Positions 17,471 to 30,721 of a stretch of DNA of 64,000 nucleotides are shown one piece after another. Position numbers and translations under genes: made by a program. Source of the stretch: Micromonospora musae (GTDB lineage: Bacteria; Actinomycetota; Actinomycetes; Mycobacteriales; Micromonosporaceae); the NCBI RefSeq assembly GCF_003626635.1, contig NZ_RAZT01000002.1, positions 1 through 64,000 of the forward strand. Direction: 5' to 3'. How positions within the stretch are numbered: the stretch's first letter is position 1; the number at the start of each line of letters is the position of its first letter. Below the pieces are notes generated by a model. The model was given only the letters and a program-made list of their open reading frames with translations, ran no database searches and had not been told where the DNA came from.

Positions 17471-17535
17471 CTTTCGCTCCCGACTGCGGTGCTCACTCGC
17501 TGCGCTCGCTCACTCCTCGCGCTCGCAGGGCTCAC
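17467..17535 (-). repeat. MIRU-like element with coupled 22-codon mini-ORF (argG/argH)
   Basis: Between argG and argH lies a 69-base frame starting GTG inside the argG stop (GTGA) and stopping TGA inside the argH start (GTGA). It encodes a basic peptide beginning [14 protein letters not shown]. The DNA is rich in GAGCG/CAGCGAG words, contains CCGCAGTCGGGAGCG and ends GAAAGG near the argH start. It shares words and order with the elements at 22348, 61881 and 63220. Whether the peptide does anything is unknown; carrying ribosomes across the junction is the likely effect. Confidence 0.7.
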
Positions 17536-18733
17536 CGCTCGCCGAGCCGGGCGTCCCGGGCCGCGGCCATCCGGCTGGGCAGACCCCAGAGCTGGACGAA
17601 GCCCTTGGCGAGGGACTGGTCGAACGTGTCACCGGTGTCGTAGGTGGCCATGCCGAAGTCGTACAGGCTGGCCTCGGAGCGCCGGCCGGTGACCGTGGCC
17701 CGGCCACCGTGCAGCGTCAGCCGCACCTCGCCGGAGACGTGCTGCTGGGCGTCGTCGATGAACGCGTCGAGCGAACGCTTCAACGGCGAGAACCACAGGC
17801 CGTCGTAGACGAGCTCGCCCCAGCGCTGGTCGACGCCGCGCTTGAACCGGGCCAGGTCCCGCTCGACGGTGACCGCCTCCAGCTCCTGGTGGGCCGTGAT
17901 CAGCGCGATCGCGCCGGGCGCCTCGTACACCTCGCGGCTCTTGATGCCGACCAGCCGATCCTCGACCATGTCGAGGCGGCCGACGCCCTGGGCGCCCGCC
18001 CGCCGGTTCAGCTCCAGGATCGCCTGGTACGGGGTGACGGTCTCACCGTCGATGGCGACCGGCACACCGGCGTCGAAGGTCACGACGACCTCGTCGGCGT
18101 CGCGGGGCTCGCTCGGGTCGGAGGTGTAGGAGTACAGGTCCTCGATCGGCCCGTTCCAGATGTCCTCCAGGAACCCGGTCTCCACCGCGCGGCCGAACAG
18201 GTTCTGGTCGATGGAGTACGGCGACTTCGCCGACACGTCGATCGGCAGGCCCTTCTCCTCGGCGAACGCGATCGCCTTGTCCCGGGTCCAGGCGAAGTCC
18301 CGGGCCGGGGCGATGATCTTCAGGTCGGGGGCGAGCGCGCCCAGGCCGACCTCGAAGCGAACCTGGTCGTTGCCCTTGCCGGTGCAGCCGTGCGACACGA
18401 TCGTGCCGCCGTGCTTGCGCGCCGCGGTGACCAGGTGCTTGACGATCAGCGGCCGGGACAGCGCGGAGACCAGCGGATAGCGGTCCATGTAGAGCGCGTT
18501 GGCGCGGATCGCCGGCAGGCAGTACTCGGCGGCGAACTCGTCGCGCGCGTCGATCACCTCGGACTCCACGGCGCCGCAGTCGAGCGCGCGCTGCCGGATG
18601 GCGTTCATGTCCTCACCGCCCTGACCGACGTCGACCGCGACCGCGATCACCTCGGCGCCGGTCTGTTCGGCCAGGTACGGAATGGCGACGGAGGTGTCCA
18701 ATCCTCCGGAATAGGCAAGGACGACCCGCTCGG

Positions 18734-18737
<4 letters not shown>
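17532..18737 (-). CDS. argG: argininosuccinate synthase
   Basis: ATP-dependent joining of citrulline and aspartate. The 401-aa protein starts with the PP-loop [18 protein letters not shown] (residues 5-22) and has [13 protein letters not shown] and [19 protein letters not shown]. Length is typical of the bacterial type. Its start overlaps the argR stop by 4 bases, while its own stop overlaps a mini-ORF that bridges to argH. Confidence 0.97.
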
Positions 18738-21463
<2,726 letters not shown>

Positions 21464-21467
<4 letters not shown>

Positions 21468-22351
21468 GACTTGATCACCATCGTGCCGAACCCTTCCGAC
21501 GTGAAGACCTCGAGCAGCGTGGAGTGGGCGACCCGCCCGTCGACGACGTGCGCGGCGGGCACTCCCCCGCGCACCGCCCGCAGGCAGGCCTCCATCTTGG
21601 GCACCATTCCCGACTCGAGGGTGGGCAGGAGTTTCGCCAGGTCGTCCGCGTCGATCTCGGAGACCAGGCTCGTCGTGTCCGGCCAGTCGGCGTAGAGGCC
21701 GGCGACGTCGGTGAGCACGACCAGCTTGCGGGCCTCCAGCGCGACCGCGAGCGCGGCGGCGGCGGTGTCCGCGTTCAGGTTGTGCAGCACCCCGTCGGCG
21801 TCCGGCGCGACGGTCGAGATCACCGGGATCCGCCCGGCGGCGATGAGGTCGGTGACCGCGGAGACGTCCACCGACTCGACGTCACCGACCTGGCCCACGT
21901 CGACCGGCTCGCCGTCGACGTACGCCGGGCGACGCACCGCCGTGAAGAGCCCGGCGTCCTCGCCGGAGAGGCCGACCGCGAACGGACCGTGCGCGTTGAT
22001 CAGCCCGACCAGTTCCCGCCCGACCTGACCGACCAGCACCATCCGGACGACCTGCATCGCCTCGGGGGTGGTGACCCGCAGGCCGCCGCGGAACTCGCTG
22101 ACGATGCCGAGCCGGCCGAGCATGGCCGAGATCTGCGGGCCGCCGCCGTGCACGACGACCGGCTTCAGGCCGACGTAACGCAGGAAGACCATGTCGGCCG
22201 CGAACGCGCGCTGCAGCTCGGGGTCGACCATGGCGTTGCCGCCGTACTTGATCACGACGGTGGAGCCGGAGAAGCGGGCCAGCCACGGCAGCGCCTCGAT
22301 CAGCGTGGCGGCCTTGGCCTGGGAGCGGGTGAGATCGGCGGAGAGGCTCAT
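21464..22351 (-). CDS. argB: acetylglutamate kinase
   Basis: Phosphorylates N-acetylglutamate, the usual feedback-controlled step. The 295-aa sequence contains [44 protein letters not shown] and [12 protein letters not shown]. The N-terminal helix ([21 protein letters not shown]) is of the kind found in arginine-inhibited hexameric enzymes. Its ATG overlaps the stop of the mini-ORF element that separates it from argJ and its stop overlaps the argD start. Confidence 0.96.
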
Positions 22352-22413
22352 GCTCCGGCCCGCCTTCCGTTCGCGACTGCGGGACTCCGCTTCGCTGCGT
22401 TCCTCGCGCTCAC
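22348..22413 (-). repeat. MIRU-like element with coupled 21-codon mini-ORF (argJ/argB)
   Basis: A 66-base frame begins GTG within the argJ stop (GTGA) and ends TGA within the argB start (ATGA). The peptide starts [16 protein letters not shown]. The DNA contains CGAGGAACGCAGCGAAGCGG then CCCGCAGTCGCGAACGG, and ends with GGAAGG and GGAG just before argB, which can serve as its ribosome site. It is closely related to the element at 61881-61949. Confidence 0.72.
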
Positions 22414-23582
22414 GACGAGTAGGCCGAGTTCTCGTGGACGTACGCGTGGGAGAGGTCGTTGGTCCAGACGGTCGCCGACGCGGCCCCGGAGTGCAGGTCG
22501 ATCCGGATGGTCACGTCCCGCCCGGTCAGGTCGACCTTCGACCGGTCCTCGGCGGCGGCACCGTCGCGGCACACCCAGACCCCGTTGACCGCGACGTCGA
22601 CGCCGTCCGGCTCGAAGGCGGCGGCGGTGGTGCCGACGGCGGCGAGGATCCGCCCCCAGTTCGGGTCGTTGCCGAAGAGCGCGGTCTTCACGAGGTTGTT
22701 GCGGGCCACCGCCCGACCCACCTCGACCGCGTCGTCCTCACCCGCCGCGCCGACCACCTCGATGGCGATCTGCTTGGTGGCGCCCTCCGCGTCGGCGATG
22801 AGCTGCTGGGCCAGGTCGTGGGCGGCGGCGGTGACCGCGACGGCCAGCTCACCCGGCGCGGGCGTGACGCCCGACGCGCCGCTGGCGAGCAGCAGCACCG
22901 TGTCGTTGGTGGACATGCAGCCGTCGGAGTCGATCCGGTCGAACGTGACCCGGCACGCCTCACCCAGCACGCCGGAGAGCACCTCCGGGTCGGCCACCGC
23001 GTCGGTGGTGATGACGCACAGCATGGTGGCCAGGGCCGGGGCGAGCATGCCCGCGCCCTTGGCCATGCCGCCCACGGTCCAGCCGGCGCCCTGGACGGTG
23101 GTCGTCTTCGGCCGGGTGTCCGTCGTCATGATCGCCTCGGCGGCGGGGGCGCCGCCGGCCGTGGAGAGCGTGCCCACGGCGGTGTCCACCCCGGCGAGCA
23201 GCGCGGTCATCGGCAGCCGCTCGCCGATCAGGCCGGTCGAGCAGACCGCCACCTCGCCGGCCCCGAGCTCCAGGCCCGGTTCGGCGGCCGTGAGAGCGGC
23301 GGCGACGTGTTCGGCGGTGGCGTGCGTGTCCTGGAACCCGGCCGGGCCGGTGCAGGCGTTCGCGCCACCGGAGTTGAGCACGACGGCGCGGACCGCCCCG
23401 CCCCGGACGACCTGCTGGGTCCAGAGCACCGGCGCCGCCTTCACCCGGTTGGCGGTGAAGACTCCGGCGATCGCGGCCTGCGGCCCGTCGTTGACCACCA
23501 GGGCCACGTCGGCGGCGCCGCTGGCCTTGAGCCCGGCGGCGACGCCGGCCGCCCGGAACCCCTGCGGAACGGTCACACTCAT
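22410..23582 (-). CDS. argJ: bifunctional ornithine acetyltransferase/N-acetylglutamate synthase
   Basis: Transfers acetyl from N-acetylornithine to glutamate and can make N-acetylglutamate from acetyl-CoA. The 390-aa precursor has [19 protein letters not shown]; self-cleavage is expected between Ala185 and Thr186, making Thr186 the nucleophile of the beta chain. The motif [13 protein letters not shown] follows. The start at 23582 overlaps the argC stop (ATGA); the open frame extends far upstream, but only from here is there homology-like sequence. Confidence 0.96.
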   Translation of the reverse strand: MSVTVPQGFRAAGVAAGLKASGAADVALVVNDGPQAAIAGVFTANRVKAAPVLWTQQVVRGGAVRAVVLNSGGANACTGPAGFQDTHATAEHVAAALTAAEPGLELGAGEVAVCSTGLIGERLPMTALLAGVDTAVGTLSTAGGAPAAEAIMTTDTRPKTTTVQGAGWTVGGMAKGAGMLAPALATMLCVITTDAVADPEVLSGVLGEACRVTFDRIDSDGCMSTNDTVLLLASGASGVTPAPGELAVAVTAAAHDLAQQLIADAEGATKQIAIEVVGAAGEDDAVEVGRAVARNNLVKTALFGNDPNWGRILAAVGTTAAAFEPDGVDVAVNGVWVCRDGAAAEDRSKVDLTGRDVTIRIDLHSGAASATVWTNDLSHAYVHENSAYSS

Positions 23583-24580
23583 GGGGCCACCCCGTAAACC
23601 GACAGGCCGGTGGTCTCCGGCAGACCGAACATCAGGTTCGCGTTCTGCACCGCCTGCCCGGCGGCGCCCTTGCCGAGGTTGTCCAGCGCGCTGACCACGA
23701 TCAGGCGACCGGAGTCGACGTCGACGGTGGCCTGCAGGTGGCAGGAGTTGGAGCCGAGCGTGGCGGCCGTGTGCGGCCAGCGCCCCTCCGGGAGCACGTG
23801 CACGAACGGCGCGTCGGCGTACGCCTCGGCGAGCACCGCCTGCGGGTCGACGCCGCGGGCGGGTAGCGCGGTGACCGTGGCGAGGATGCCGCGCGGCATG
23901 GGCGCGAGCACCGGCGTGAGGGAGAGGCCGGTCGCTCCGGTCGCCTGCTTGATCTCGGGCACGTGCTGGTGGGTGCCGACCCGGTAGGGCGACAGGTCGC
24001 CCATCACCTCGCTGGCGAGCAGGTGCGCCTTCACGCCCCGCCCCGCCCCCGAGGTGCCCGAGGCCGCGACCACGACCACGTCGGCGGGCTGGGCGGCGCC
24101 GGCGGCGATCAGCGGGGCGAGCGCCAGGGTGATGGCGACGGCGTAGCAGCCGGTGTTCGCCACCCGGGTGGCGGAGGCGATCAGCTCCCGCTGCCCGGGC
24201 AGCTCCGGCAGGCCGTAGGTCCACTGGCCGGCGTGCGTGCCGCCGTAGTACTGCGCCCACTGGTACGGATCGGCGAGCCGGTGGTCGGCGCCGAGGTCCA
24301 CGATCCGTACGTCGGCCGGCAGCTGGGCGGCGAGCGCGGCCGACTCGCCGTGCGGCAGGGCCAGGAAGACCAGGTCCGCGTCGGCGAGCGGGTCCGGCCC
24401 GGCCGCGCCGAGCACCAGGTCGAGCCCGGCCAGCTGGGGATGGACCACGTCGACGCGGTGCCCGGCCTGGCTGTGTGCGGTGGCGGCCACCAGCTCGAAC
24501 TCCGGGTGCCCGGAGATCAGGCGCAGCAGCTCGCCGCCGGCGTAGCCGCTCGCTCCCGCCACCGCGACTCGGATTCCCAT
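23579..24580 (-). CDS. argC: N-acetyl-gamma-glutamyl-phosphate reductase
   Basis: NADPH-dependent reductase, first gene of the operon. The 333-aa sequence opens IRVAVAGASGYAGGELLRL and has the catalytic cysteine in VANTGCYAVAITLAL and the histidine-bearing TVTALPARGV region. The ATG at 24580 is preceded by GGAGGTGAG; an in-frame ATG eight codons upstream lies within the operator and is rejected. Transcription is predicted from a promoter at 24608-24636. Confidence 0.96.
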   Translation of the reverse strand: MGIRVAVAGASGYAGGELLRLISGHPEFELVAATAHSQAGHRVDVVHPQLAGLDLVLGAAGPDPLADADLVFLALPHGESAALAAQLPADVRIVDLGADHRLADPYQWAQYYGGTHAGQWTYGLPELPGQRELIASATRVANTGCYAVAITLALAPLIAAGAAQPADVVVVAASGTSGAGRGVKAHLLASEVMGDLSPYRVGTHQHVPEIKQATGATGLSLTPVLAPMPRGILATVTALPARGVDPQAVLAEAYADAPFVHVLPEGRWPHTAATLGSNSCHLQATVDVDSGRLIVVSALDNLGKGAAGQAVQNANLMFGLPETTGLSVYGVAP

Positions 24581-24590
24581 ACTCACCTCC

Positions 24591-24658
24591 GCATGACTAT
24601 GCATGCCAAGGTAGCAGCGATGATCTCCGACCGCAAGTTCATACAGTCCACTGCATGA
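24591..24658 (-). promoter_or_regulatory. arg operon promoter flanked by two ARG-box-like dyads
   Basis: On the minus strand a promoter TTGCGG (24636-24631), 17 nt, TACCTT (24613-24608) is bracketed by two dyads. The upstream one is TCATGCAGTGGACTGTATGA (24658-24639, arms matching at 7 of 8). The second is GCATGCATAGTCATGC (24606-24591), covering the expected start site. Both resemble actinobacterial ArgR sites. Repression when arginine is plentiful is inferred. Confidence 0.7.
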
Positions 24659-24807
24659 GAATGACGCCAGCCGGGCGCGCCGACCGGAACCGACACCGGC
24701 GCCGTTCGCGGGGCACGACCTCGGCGCGGCCCGGCGGATTGCGGTGCGTCAGGATCGGATCTCGGTGCGATGTGCAGGGCGCGTGGTACGGGTGTGCCGT
24801 GCCGCCG

Positions 24808-25299
24808 TCACCGGCCGGGCGGCGGGTCCACCCTCGGCCGCAGCCGCGGCCGGATCACCACCGCACGCAGGTCCCGCTCCAGGAGGTAGCCGCACTCGCG
24901 GGAGTCGTAGCTGAACGGCGGGTTGTCACCGAGGACCACCAGGTGCCCCGGCGGGACCTCCCGCTCCGGCCGCTCCCGCAGCAGCGGCACCCGGTCCACC
25001 GGCACCGGGTCGCCGGGCACCGCGTGCGCCCGCTTGATGAACAGGCCCGAACCGCCCTCACCGGGCTGGGTGGGGTGGCGGGCGGTCATCTCCGCCGGCG
25101 CCACCACCACGACCACGTCACCGGAGCGGACCCGGGCCAGCGGCAGCCGCCGGGCCAGCACCCGGTCGCCGGGGCGCAGCGTGGGTTCCATGCTGCGCCC
25201 CACCACCGAGACCAGCATCAGGTGCCGGCGGGCCCAGAGCAGGCCGGTGATGGCCACCGCGAGCACGGCGGCCACCACGACCCACCCGGTCGCCGACAC
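24808..25299 (-). CDS. S26 family signal peptidase-like protein
   Basis: A 163-aa membrane-anchored serine peptidase. One N-terminal transmembrane helix (about 5-23) is followed by VVGRSMEPTLRPGD with the catalytic Ser, KRAHAVPGD with the catalytic Lys, and GDNPPFSYDSRECGYL, the box E of type I signal peptidases. It is shorter than standard LepB and lacks a second helix. It lies 3 bases after pheT, so it is co-transcribed with the pheST operon. Its own substrates are unknown; it may be an accessory peptidase rather than the main LepB. Confidence 0.87.
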   Translation of the reverse strand: MSATGWVVVAAVLAVAITGLLWARRHLMLVSVVGRSMEPTLRPGDRVLARRLPLARVRSGDVVVVVAPAEMTARHPTQPGEGGSGLFIKRAHAVPGDPVPVDRVPLLRERPEREVPPGHLVVLGDNPPFSYDSRECGYLLERDLRAVVIRPRLRPRVDPPPGR

Positions 25300-25302
25300 C
25301 GG

Positions 25303-27882
25303 TCAGGCGCCGCGCAGGGTCGCCCCGAAGCGCTCGGCGGCCACGGCGACGGCCGAGTCCCGGGCGGCCACCGCCTCCTCGACGGTGAGCGTCCGGTCCG
25401 GCGCCCGGAAGGTGAGCTTGTACGCCAGCGACTTGCGCCCCGCCCCCAGCTGATCGGAGGTGTAGACGTCGAAGAGGCGGACGTCCTCCAGGAGCTCGCC
25501 GGCGCCCTCGACGAGCGCCCGCTGCACCTGCGCCGCCGGCACCGACTCGTCCACCACCAGCGCCACGTCGATCAGCGCCGGCGGGAAACCGGAGACCCCC
25601 GGGGCCGCCAGCATCGGCGCGGCGGGCAGCAGGTCGAGGTTCAGCTCCATGGCGCTGGTACGGCGCGGCAGCTCCAGCGCCGCCACCACCGTCGGGTGCA
25701 GCTCCCCGGCGTGCCCGACGACGACCCCGTCGACCAGCAGCTCGGCGCAGCGGCCCGGGTGCCACGGCGCGTACTCGGCGGCCCGGACCTCGACCCGGTC
25801 GGTCGGGAGGCCGGCGGCGGCCAGCACCGTCCGCCCCGCCTCGATCGCGTCCGCCCACCCGGCCGCGCGGCCGGAACCCCACCAGCCGGCCAGCTCGATC
25901 TCGCCGGCCAGCACGGCGGCGACGTGCCGGGGCTGCTCGGGCACCACCGCGTCCGCGGCGGCGAACTCCGCGTCGGTCGGCCGCCGGTCCACGCCCATGG
26001 CCGGGGGGCTGCCCGCGCCGAGACGCGGATGGAAGACCGACCCGATCTCGTAGAGCGCGAGATCACGGTGACCCCGGCCCAGGTTGCGCTTGAGCACCCC
26101 GAGCAGCGGGCCGAGCAGCGTCGTGCGCAGCATCGGCTCCTCGTCGGAGAGCGGGTTGGCCAGCCGCACCGCGGGGCGGCGCGGGTCGTCGCCCGGAAGA
26201 CCGAGCAGGTCCGGCAGCTCCGGCGAGACGAACGGGTGGGCGAGCACCTCGACGTACCCCCGGTCGGCCAGCGCCTGGGCGATCGTGCGGCGCCGGCGCT
26301 GCTGCCAGGTCAGGCCGCGGCCGGCCGGAGCCACCGGCAGCACCGACGGCACCTTGTCGTACCCGTCGAGGCGGACCACCTCCTCGACCAGGTCGGCGGG
26401 GTCGACGAGGTCCGGCCGCCAGCTCGGCGGGGTGACGGTGAGCGACACCCCGTCCCCAGCGGCCACCCCGACCGCGCCCGGGTCCTCGGCGAGCCGGTCC
26501 ACACCCTGCGCCACGGTGCAGCCCACCTGCTCCAGCACGGCCACCACCCGCGCCGGCGGGTAGTCGACGCCGATCCGCCGGGTCGGCAGGTCCGCCGGCA
26601 GGGTGATCGGGGTACGCGGCGAGACGTGGTCGAGGTCCAGGATCTCGTCCCCGGCGACGCCGCCGCCGTACTCGGTGAGCAGCCGCACCGCCCGCTCCAG
26701 GGCGACCAGCGGCAACGCCGGATCGACGCCCCGCTCCCAACGCTTGGCGGCCTCGCTGAACAGCTTGTGCCGGCGGGCGGTGCGCCCGACCATCACCGGG
26801 TCCCAGTGGGCGGCCTCGAAGAGCACATCGGTGGTGCCGGCGACGACCTCGCTGGTCTCGCCACCCATCACCGCGGCGAGCGAGATCGGCACGCCGGCTC
26901 CCTCACCCGCGACGGGGTTCGGCAGCCCGGCGTCGCAGATCACCATGTCCTCGGCGGCGAGGACGCGATCCACACCGTCCAGCGTGGTCAGCTTCTCCCC
27001 CGCCGCGGCCCGGCGGACCACCAGCGAACCGGCGATCCGGTCGGCGTCGAAGGCGTGCATCGGCTGGCCCAGTTCGAGCATCACGTAGTTGGTGATGTCG
27101 ACCGGCAGGGAGATGCTGCGGATGCCCGCCGTGGTGAGCCGCCGCTGCATCCAGCCGGGCGTGGGCGCGGACGGGTCGACGCCGCGGACCATCCGGGCGG
27201 CGAACCGGTCGCAGCCCACCGTGTCCCGAACCTCGACCGGGTACGCCGGCTGCGGCGTGGCACCGGGCGCGGGCGCGAGACCCGGATCCCGGAACGGCAC
27301 CTCGAACGCGTGCGACAACTCCCGGGCCAGACCCCGCAGGCTCAGCCCGTAGCCCCGGTCCGGGGTGATCTCCAGTTCGAGCACGATCTCGTCGAGGCCG
27401 ACCACCGGCCGGGCGTCGTCGCCGGGCTTGGCCGGGCTCTCCTCGGGCAGCACCAGGATGCCCTCGTGGTCGTCGCCGAGGCCCAGTTCCCGAACCGAGC
27501 AGATCATGCCGTTGGAGTTGCGGCCGTACGTCTTGCGCGCGCCGATGGCGAACCCGCCGGGCAGCACCCCGCCCGGGAGGATGACGACCACCCGGTCACC
27601 GGGGGCGAAGTTGCGCGCCCCGCAGACGATCTCCTGCGGCTCGCCGGTGCCGTTGGCGGCGCCCACGTCGACCCGGACGAACCGGATCGGCTTCTTGAAG
27701 CCGGTCAGTTCCTCGATCTCCAGAACCTCACCGACCACCAACGACCCGGTGACGTTCTCCCGCAGGTCGGCCACCGAGTCGACCTCGATGCCCAGGCCGA
27801 CCAGGGCCTGCGTCAGGTCGTCGGTGGACAGGTCGGCGGGGAGGTCGACGTACTCCCGCAGCCAGCTGACAGAAACTCGCAT
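25303..27882 (-). CDS. pheT: phenylalanyl-tRNA synthetase beta subunit
   Basis: The 859-aa beta chain of the alpha2-beta2 enzyme. It has the N-terminal tRNA-binding (OB-fold) domain around residues 40-155, the B3/B4 editing domain in the middle (MVRGVDPSAPTPGWMQRRL), B5 and a catalytic-like domain, and a C-terminal ferredoxin-fold anticodon-binding domain (ALVVDESVPAAQVQRALVEG to the end). Full length. It lies 39 bases after pheS, with GGAG upstream of the ATG. Confidence 0.97.
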   Translation of the reverse strand: MRVSVSWLREYVDLPADLSTDDLTQALVGLGIEVDSVADLRENVTGSLVVGEVLEIEELTGFKKPIRFVRVDVGAANGTGEPQEIVCGARNFAPGDRVVVILPGGVLPGGFAIGARKTYGRNSNGMICSVRELGLGDDHEGILVLPEESPAKPGDDARPVVGLDEIVLELEITPDRGYGLSLRGLARELSHAFEVPFRDPGLAPAPGATPQPAYPVEVRDTVGCDRFAARMVRGVDPSAPTPGWMQRRLTTAGIRSISLPVDITNYVMLELGQPMHAFDADRIAGSLVVRRAAAGEKLTTLDGVDRVLAAEDMVICDAGLPNPVAGEGAGVPISLAAVMGGETSEVVAGTTDVLFEAAHWDPVMVGRTARRHKLFSEAAKRWERGVDPALPLVALERAVRLLTEYGGGVAGDEILDLDHVSPRTPITLPADLPTRRIGVDYPPARVVAVLEQVGCTVAQGVDRLAEDPGAVGVAAGDGVSLTVTPPSWRPDLVDPADLVEEVVRLDGYDKVPSVLPVAPAGRGLTWQQRRRRTIAQALADRGYVEVLAHPFVSPELPDLLGLPGDDPRRPAVRLANPLSDEEPMLRTTLLGPLLGVLKRNLGRGHRDLALYEIGSVFHPRLGAGSPPAMGVDRRPTDAEFAAADAVVPEQPRHVAAVLAGEIELAGWWGSGRAAGWADAIEAGRTVLAAAGLPTDRVEVRAAEYAPWHPGRCAELLVDGVVVGHAGELHPTVVAALELPRRTSAMELNLDLLPAAPMLAAPGVSGFPPALIDVALVVDESVPAAQVQRALVEGAGELLEDVRLFDVYTSDQLGAGRKSLAYKLTFRAPDRTLTVEEAVAARDSAVAVAAERFGATLRGA

Positions 27883-27921
27883 GACTCAGACCACCGTCTC
27901 CGTAACTCGTGCCCGCATCGC

Positions 27922-29160
<1,239 letters not shown>

Positions 29161-30024
29161 TCATGGACGGCTGGTCTCCCCGGTCGTGACGTTCGCGCGA
29201 CCGGATCCCGGCCGGCGCTGTGCTTTCGCTGAAGAGTACAGGCAGACGGCGGCGGCCGCAGCGAGGTTGAGGCTCTCGGCGCGCCCGTGCAGGGGCACCC
29301 GGACGCGGGCGTCGGCGGCCTCGGTGAGCGCCGGCGGCAGCCCGTGCGCCTCGGAGCCGAAGAGCCAGGCGGTCGGCGCGGCGAGCCGGCCGGCGTCAGC
29401 CAGGTCGTCGAGGTCCTCGTCGCCGTAGCCGGTCGTGGCGAGCACCGCGAGCCCGGCGGCGCGCAACGCGGCGACCACCTCGATCGGGTCGTCGGCGCGG
29501 ACCACGTCGACGTGGAAGAGGCTGCCGGCGGAGGCCCGTACGCACTTGCCGTTGTACGGGTCGACGGCGTCGCCGGCGAAGACCACCGCGCCCGCCCCCG
29601 CCGCGTCGGCGGTGCGCAGCACGGTGCCGGCGTTGCCCGGGTCGCGGATCTCGGCGAGCACCGCGACCAGCCGGGGCCCGCCGTCGAGGGCCTGGGCCAG
29701 CGGCACGTCGAGGTGCCGGCAGACGGCCACCAGCCCCTGCGGGGCCAGCGTCTCGGCGAGGGCGGCCAGCGCGTCGTCGGTCACCGCGCTGACCGGGACG
29801 CCACCGCCGTCGGCCAGGGCGGCCAGCTCGGCGTACCGGTCGAGGGCGGCCGGCGTGCCGAACAGCTCGGTGACGACGCCGGGCACGGCCAGCGCCTCAC
29901 GCACGGCCTGTGGGCCCTCGGCGAGGAAGCGGCCGCTGGCCTCGCGGTCCCGGCGCCGCTGCAGCCGCCGGGCGGCTACCACCCGGGGCGTACGCGGGGT
30001 GAAGAGCATCGTCACCTCAGACAT
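29161..30024 (-). CDS. TrmH/SpoU-family RNA methyltransferase
   Basis: An SAM-dependent 2'-O-ribose methyltransferase for rRNA or tRNA, 287 aa. The N-terminal substrate-binding part contains FLAEGPQAVREAL. The knotted catalytic domain has the SPOUT motifs VLAEIRDPGNAGTVLRTADAAG (motif 1), AWLFGSEAHGLPPAL (motif 2) and VPLHGRAESLNLAAAAAVCLY (motif 3). The start may be the ATG five codons further in (30009), which has GAGG at 5 nt. It follows rplT and precedes pheS, as in many actinobacteria. Confidence 0.93.
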   Translation of the reverse strand: MSEVTMLFTPRTPRVVAARRLQRRRDREASGRFLAEGPQAVREALAVPGVVTELFGTPAALDRYAELAALADGGGVPVSAVTDDALAALAETLAPQGLVAVCRHLDVPLAQALDGGPRLVAVLAEIRDPGNAGTVLRTADAAGAGAVVFAGDAVDPYNGKCVRASAGSLFHVDVVRADDPIEVVAALRAAGLAVLATTGYGDEDLDDLADAGRLAAPTAWLFGSEAHGLPPALTEAADARVRVPLHGRAESLNLAAAAAVCLYSSAKAQRRPGSGRANVTTGETSRP

Positions 30025-30082
30025 GCGGCGAGGCGCCTCCCGTCAGGGTCGACGAGGGGCGCCTCACTCCAGACGCAGGGGA

Positions 30083-30475
30083 TCAGGCGGCCTGGGCCGC
30101 CGCACCGCCGGTGCCCTCGGCCGCGACCGCGGCGCGAGCCACCTCGACGATCGCCGCGAACGCGGTGGCGTCGTTGACGGCCAGGTCGGCCAGGATCTTC
30201 CGGTCGACCTCGATGCCGGCCAGCTTGAGGCCCTGGATCAGCCGGTTGTAGGTCATCCCGTTGGCGCGGGCGCCTGCGTTGATCCGCTGGATCCAGAGCT
30301 GCCGGAAGTCGCCCTTGCGGTCACGACGGTCCCGGTAGGAGTACTGCATCGAGTGCAGCACCTGCTCCTTGGCCTTGCGGTAGAGGCGGGAGCGCTGACC
30401 GCGGTAGCCGCTCGCGGTCTCCAGCAGGGTACGGCGCTTCTTCTGGGCGTTCACAGCCCGCTTGACGCGTGCCAT
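30083..30475 (-). CDS. rplT: 50S ribosomal protein L20
   Basis: Early-assembly 23S rRNA-binding protein of 130 aa, starting [19 protein letters not shown] and containing [17 protein letters not shown] and [20 protein letters not shown] short alanine-rich tail ([10 protein letters not shown]) extends past the usual end. It is the third gene of infC-rpmI-rplT, with AAGGAG upstream. Confidence 0.98.
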   Translation of the reverse strand: MARVKRAVNAQKKRRTLLETASGYRGQRSRLYRKAKEQVLHSMQYSYRDRRDRKGDFRQLWIQRINAGARANGMTYNRLIQGLKLAGIEVDRKILADLAVNDATAFAAIVEVARAAVAAEGTGGAAAQAA

Positions 30476-30506
30476 CTCAACTCCTTCTTACGTCGGGTGG
30501 CGCGCG

Positions 30507-30701
30507 TCAGCGGCCGAGCAGCTTCTTGATGCGCTTCACGTCGGCCTTGGCCAGCACGACAGTGCCGGTCAGCCGCCGGGTCTGGGTGGAGGGCTTCTTC
30601 TCCAGGTTGTGCCGGAGGCCGGCCTGCTGGGCAACGATCTTGCCCTTGCCGGTCACCTTGACCCGCTTGCCCATCCCCGTGTGGCTCTTCATCTTCGGCA
30701 T
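30507..30701 (-). CDS. rpmI: 50S ribosomal protein L35
   Basis: A 64-aa basic ribosomal protein, MPKMKSHTGMGKRVKVTGKG to the typical end KRIKKLLGR. It lies between infC and rplT with short gaps on both sides, the conserved order of this operon. Confidence 0.98.
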   Translation of the reverse strand: MPKMKSHTGMGKRVKVTGKGKIVAQQAGLRHNLEKKPSTQTRRLTGTVVLAKADVKRIKKLLGR

Positions 30702-30721
30702 GTGGAACGTCTTCTCCCCTG

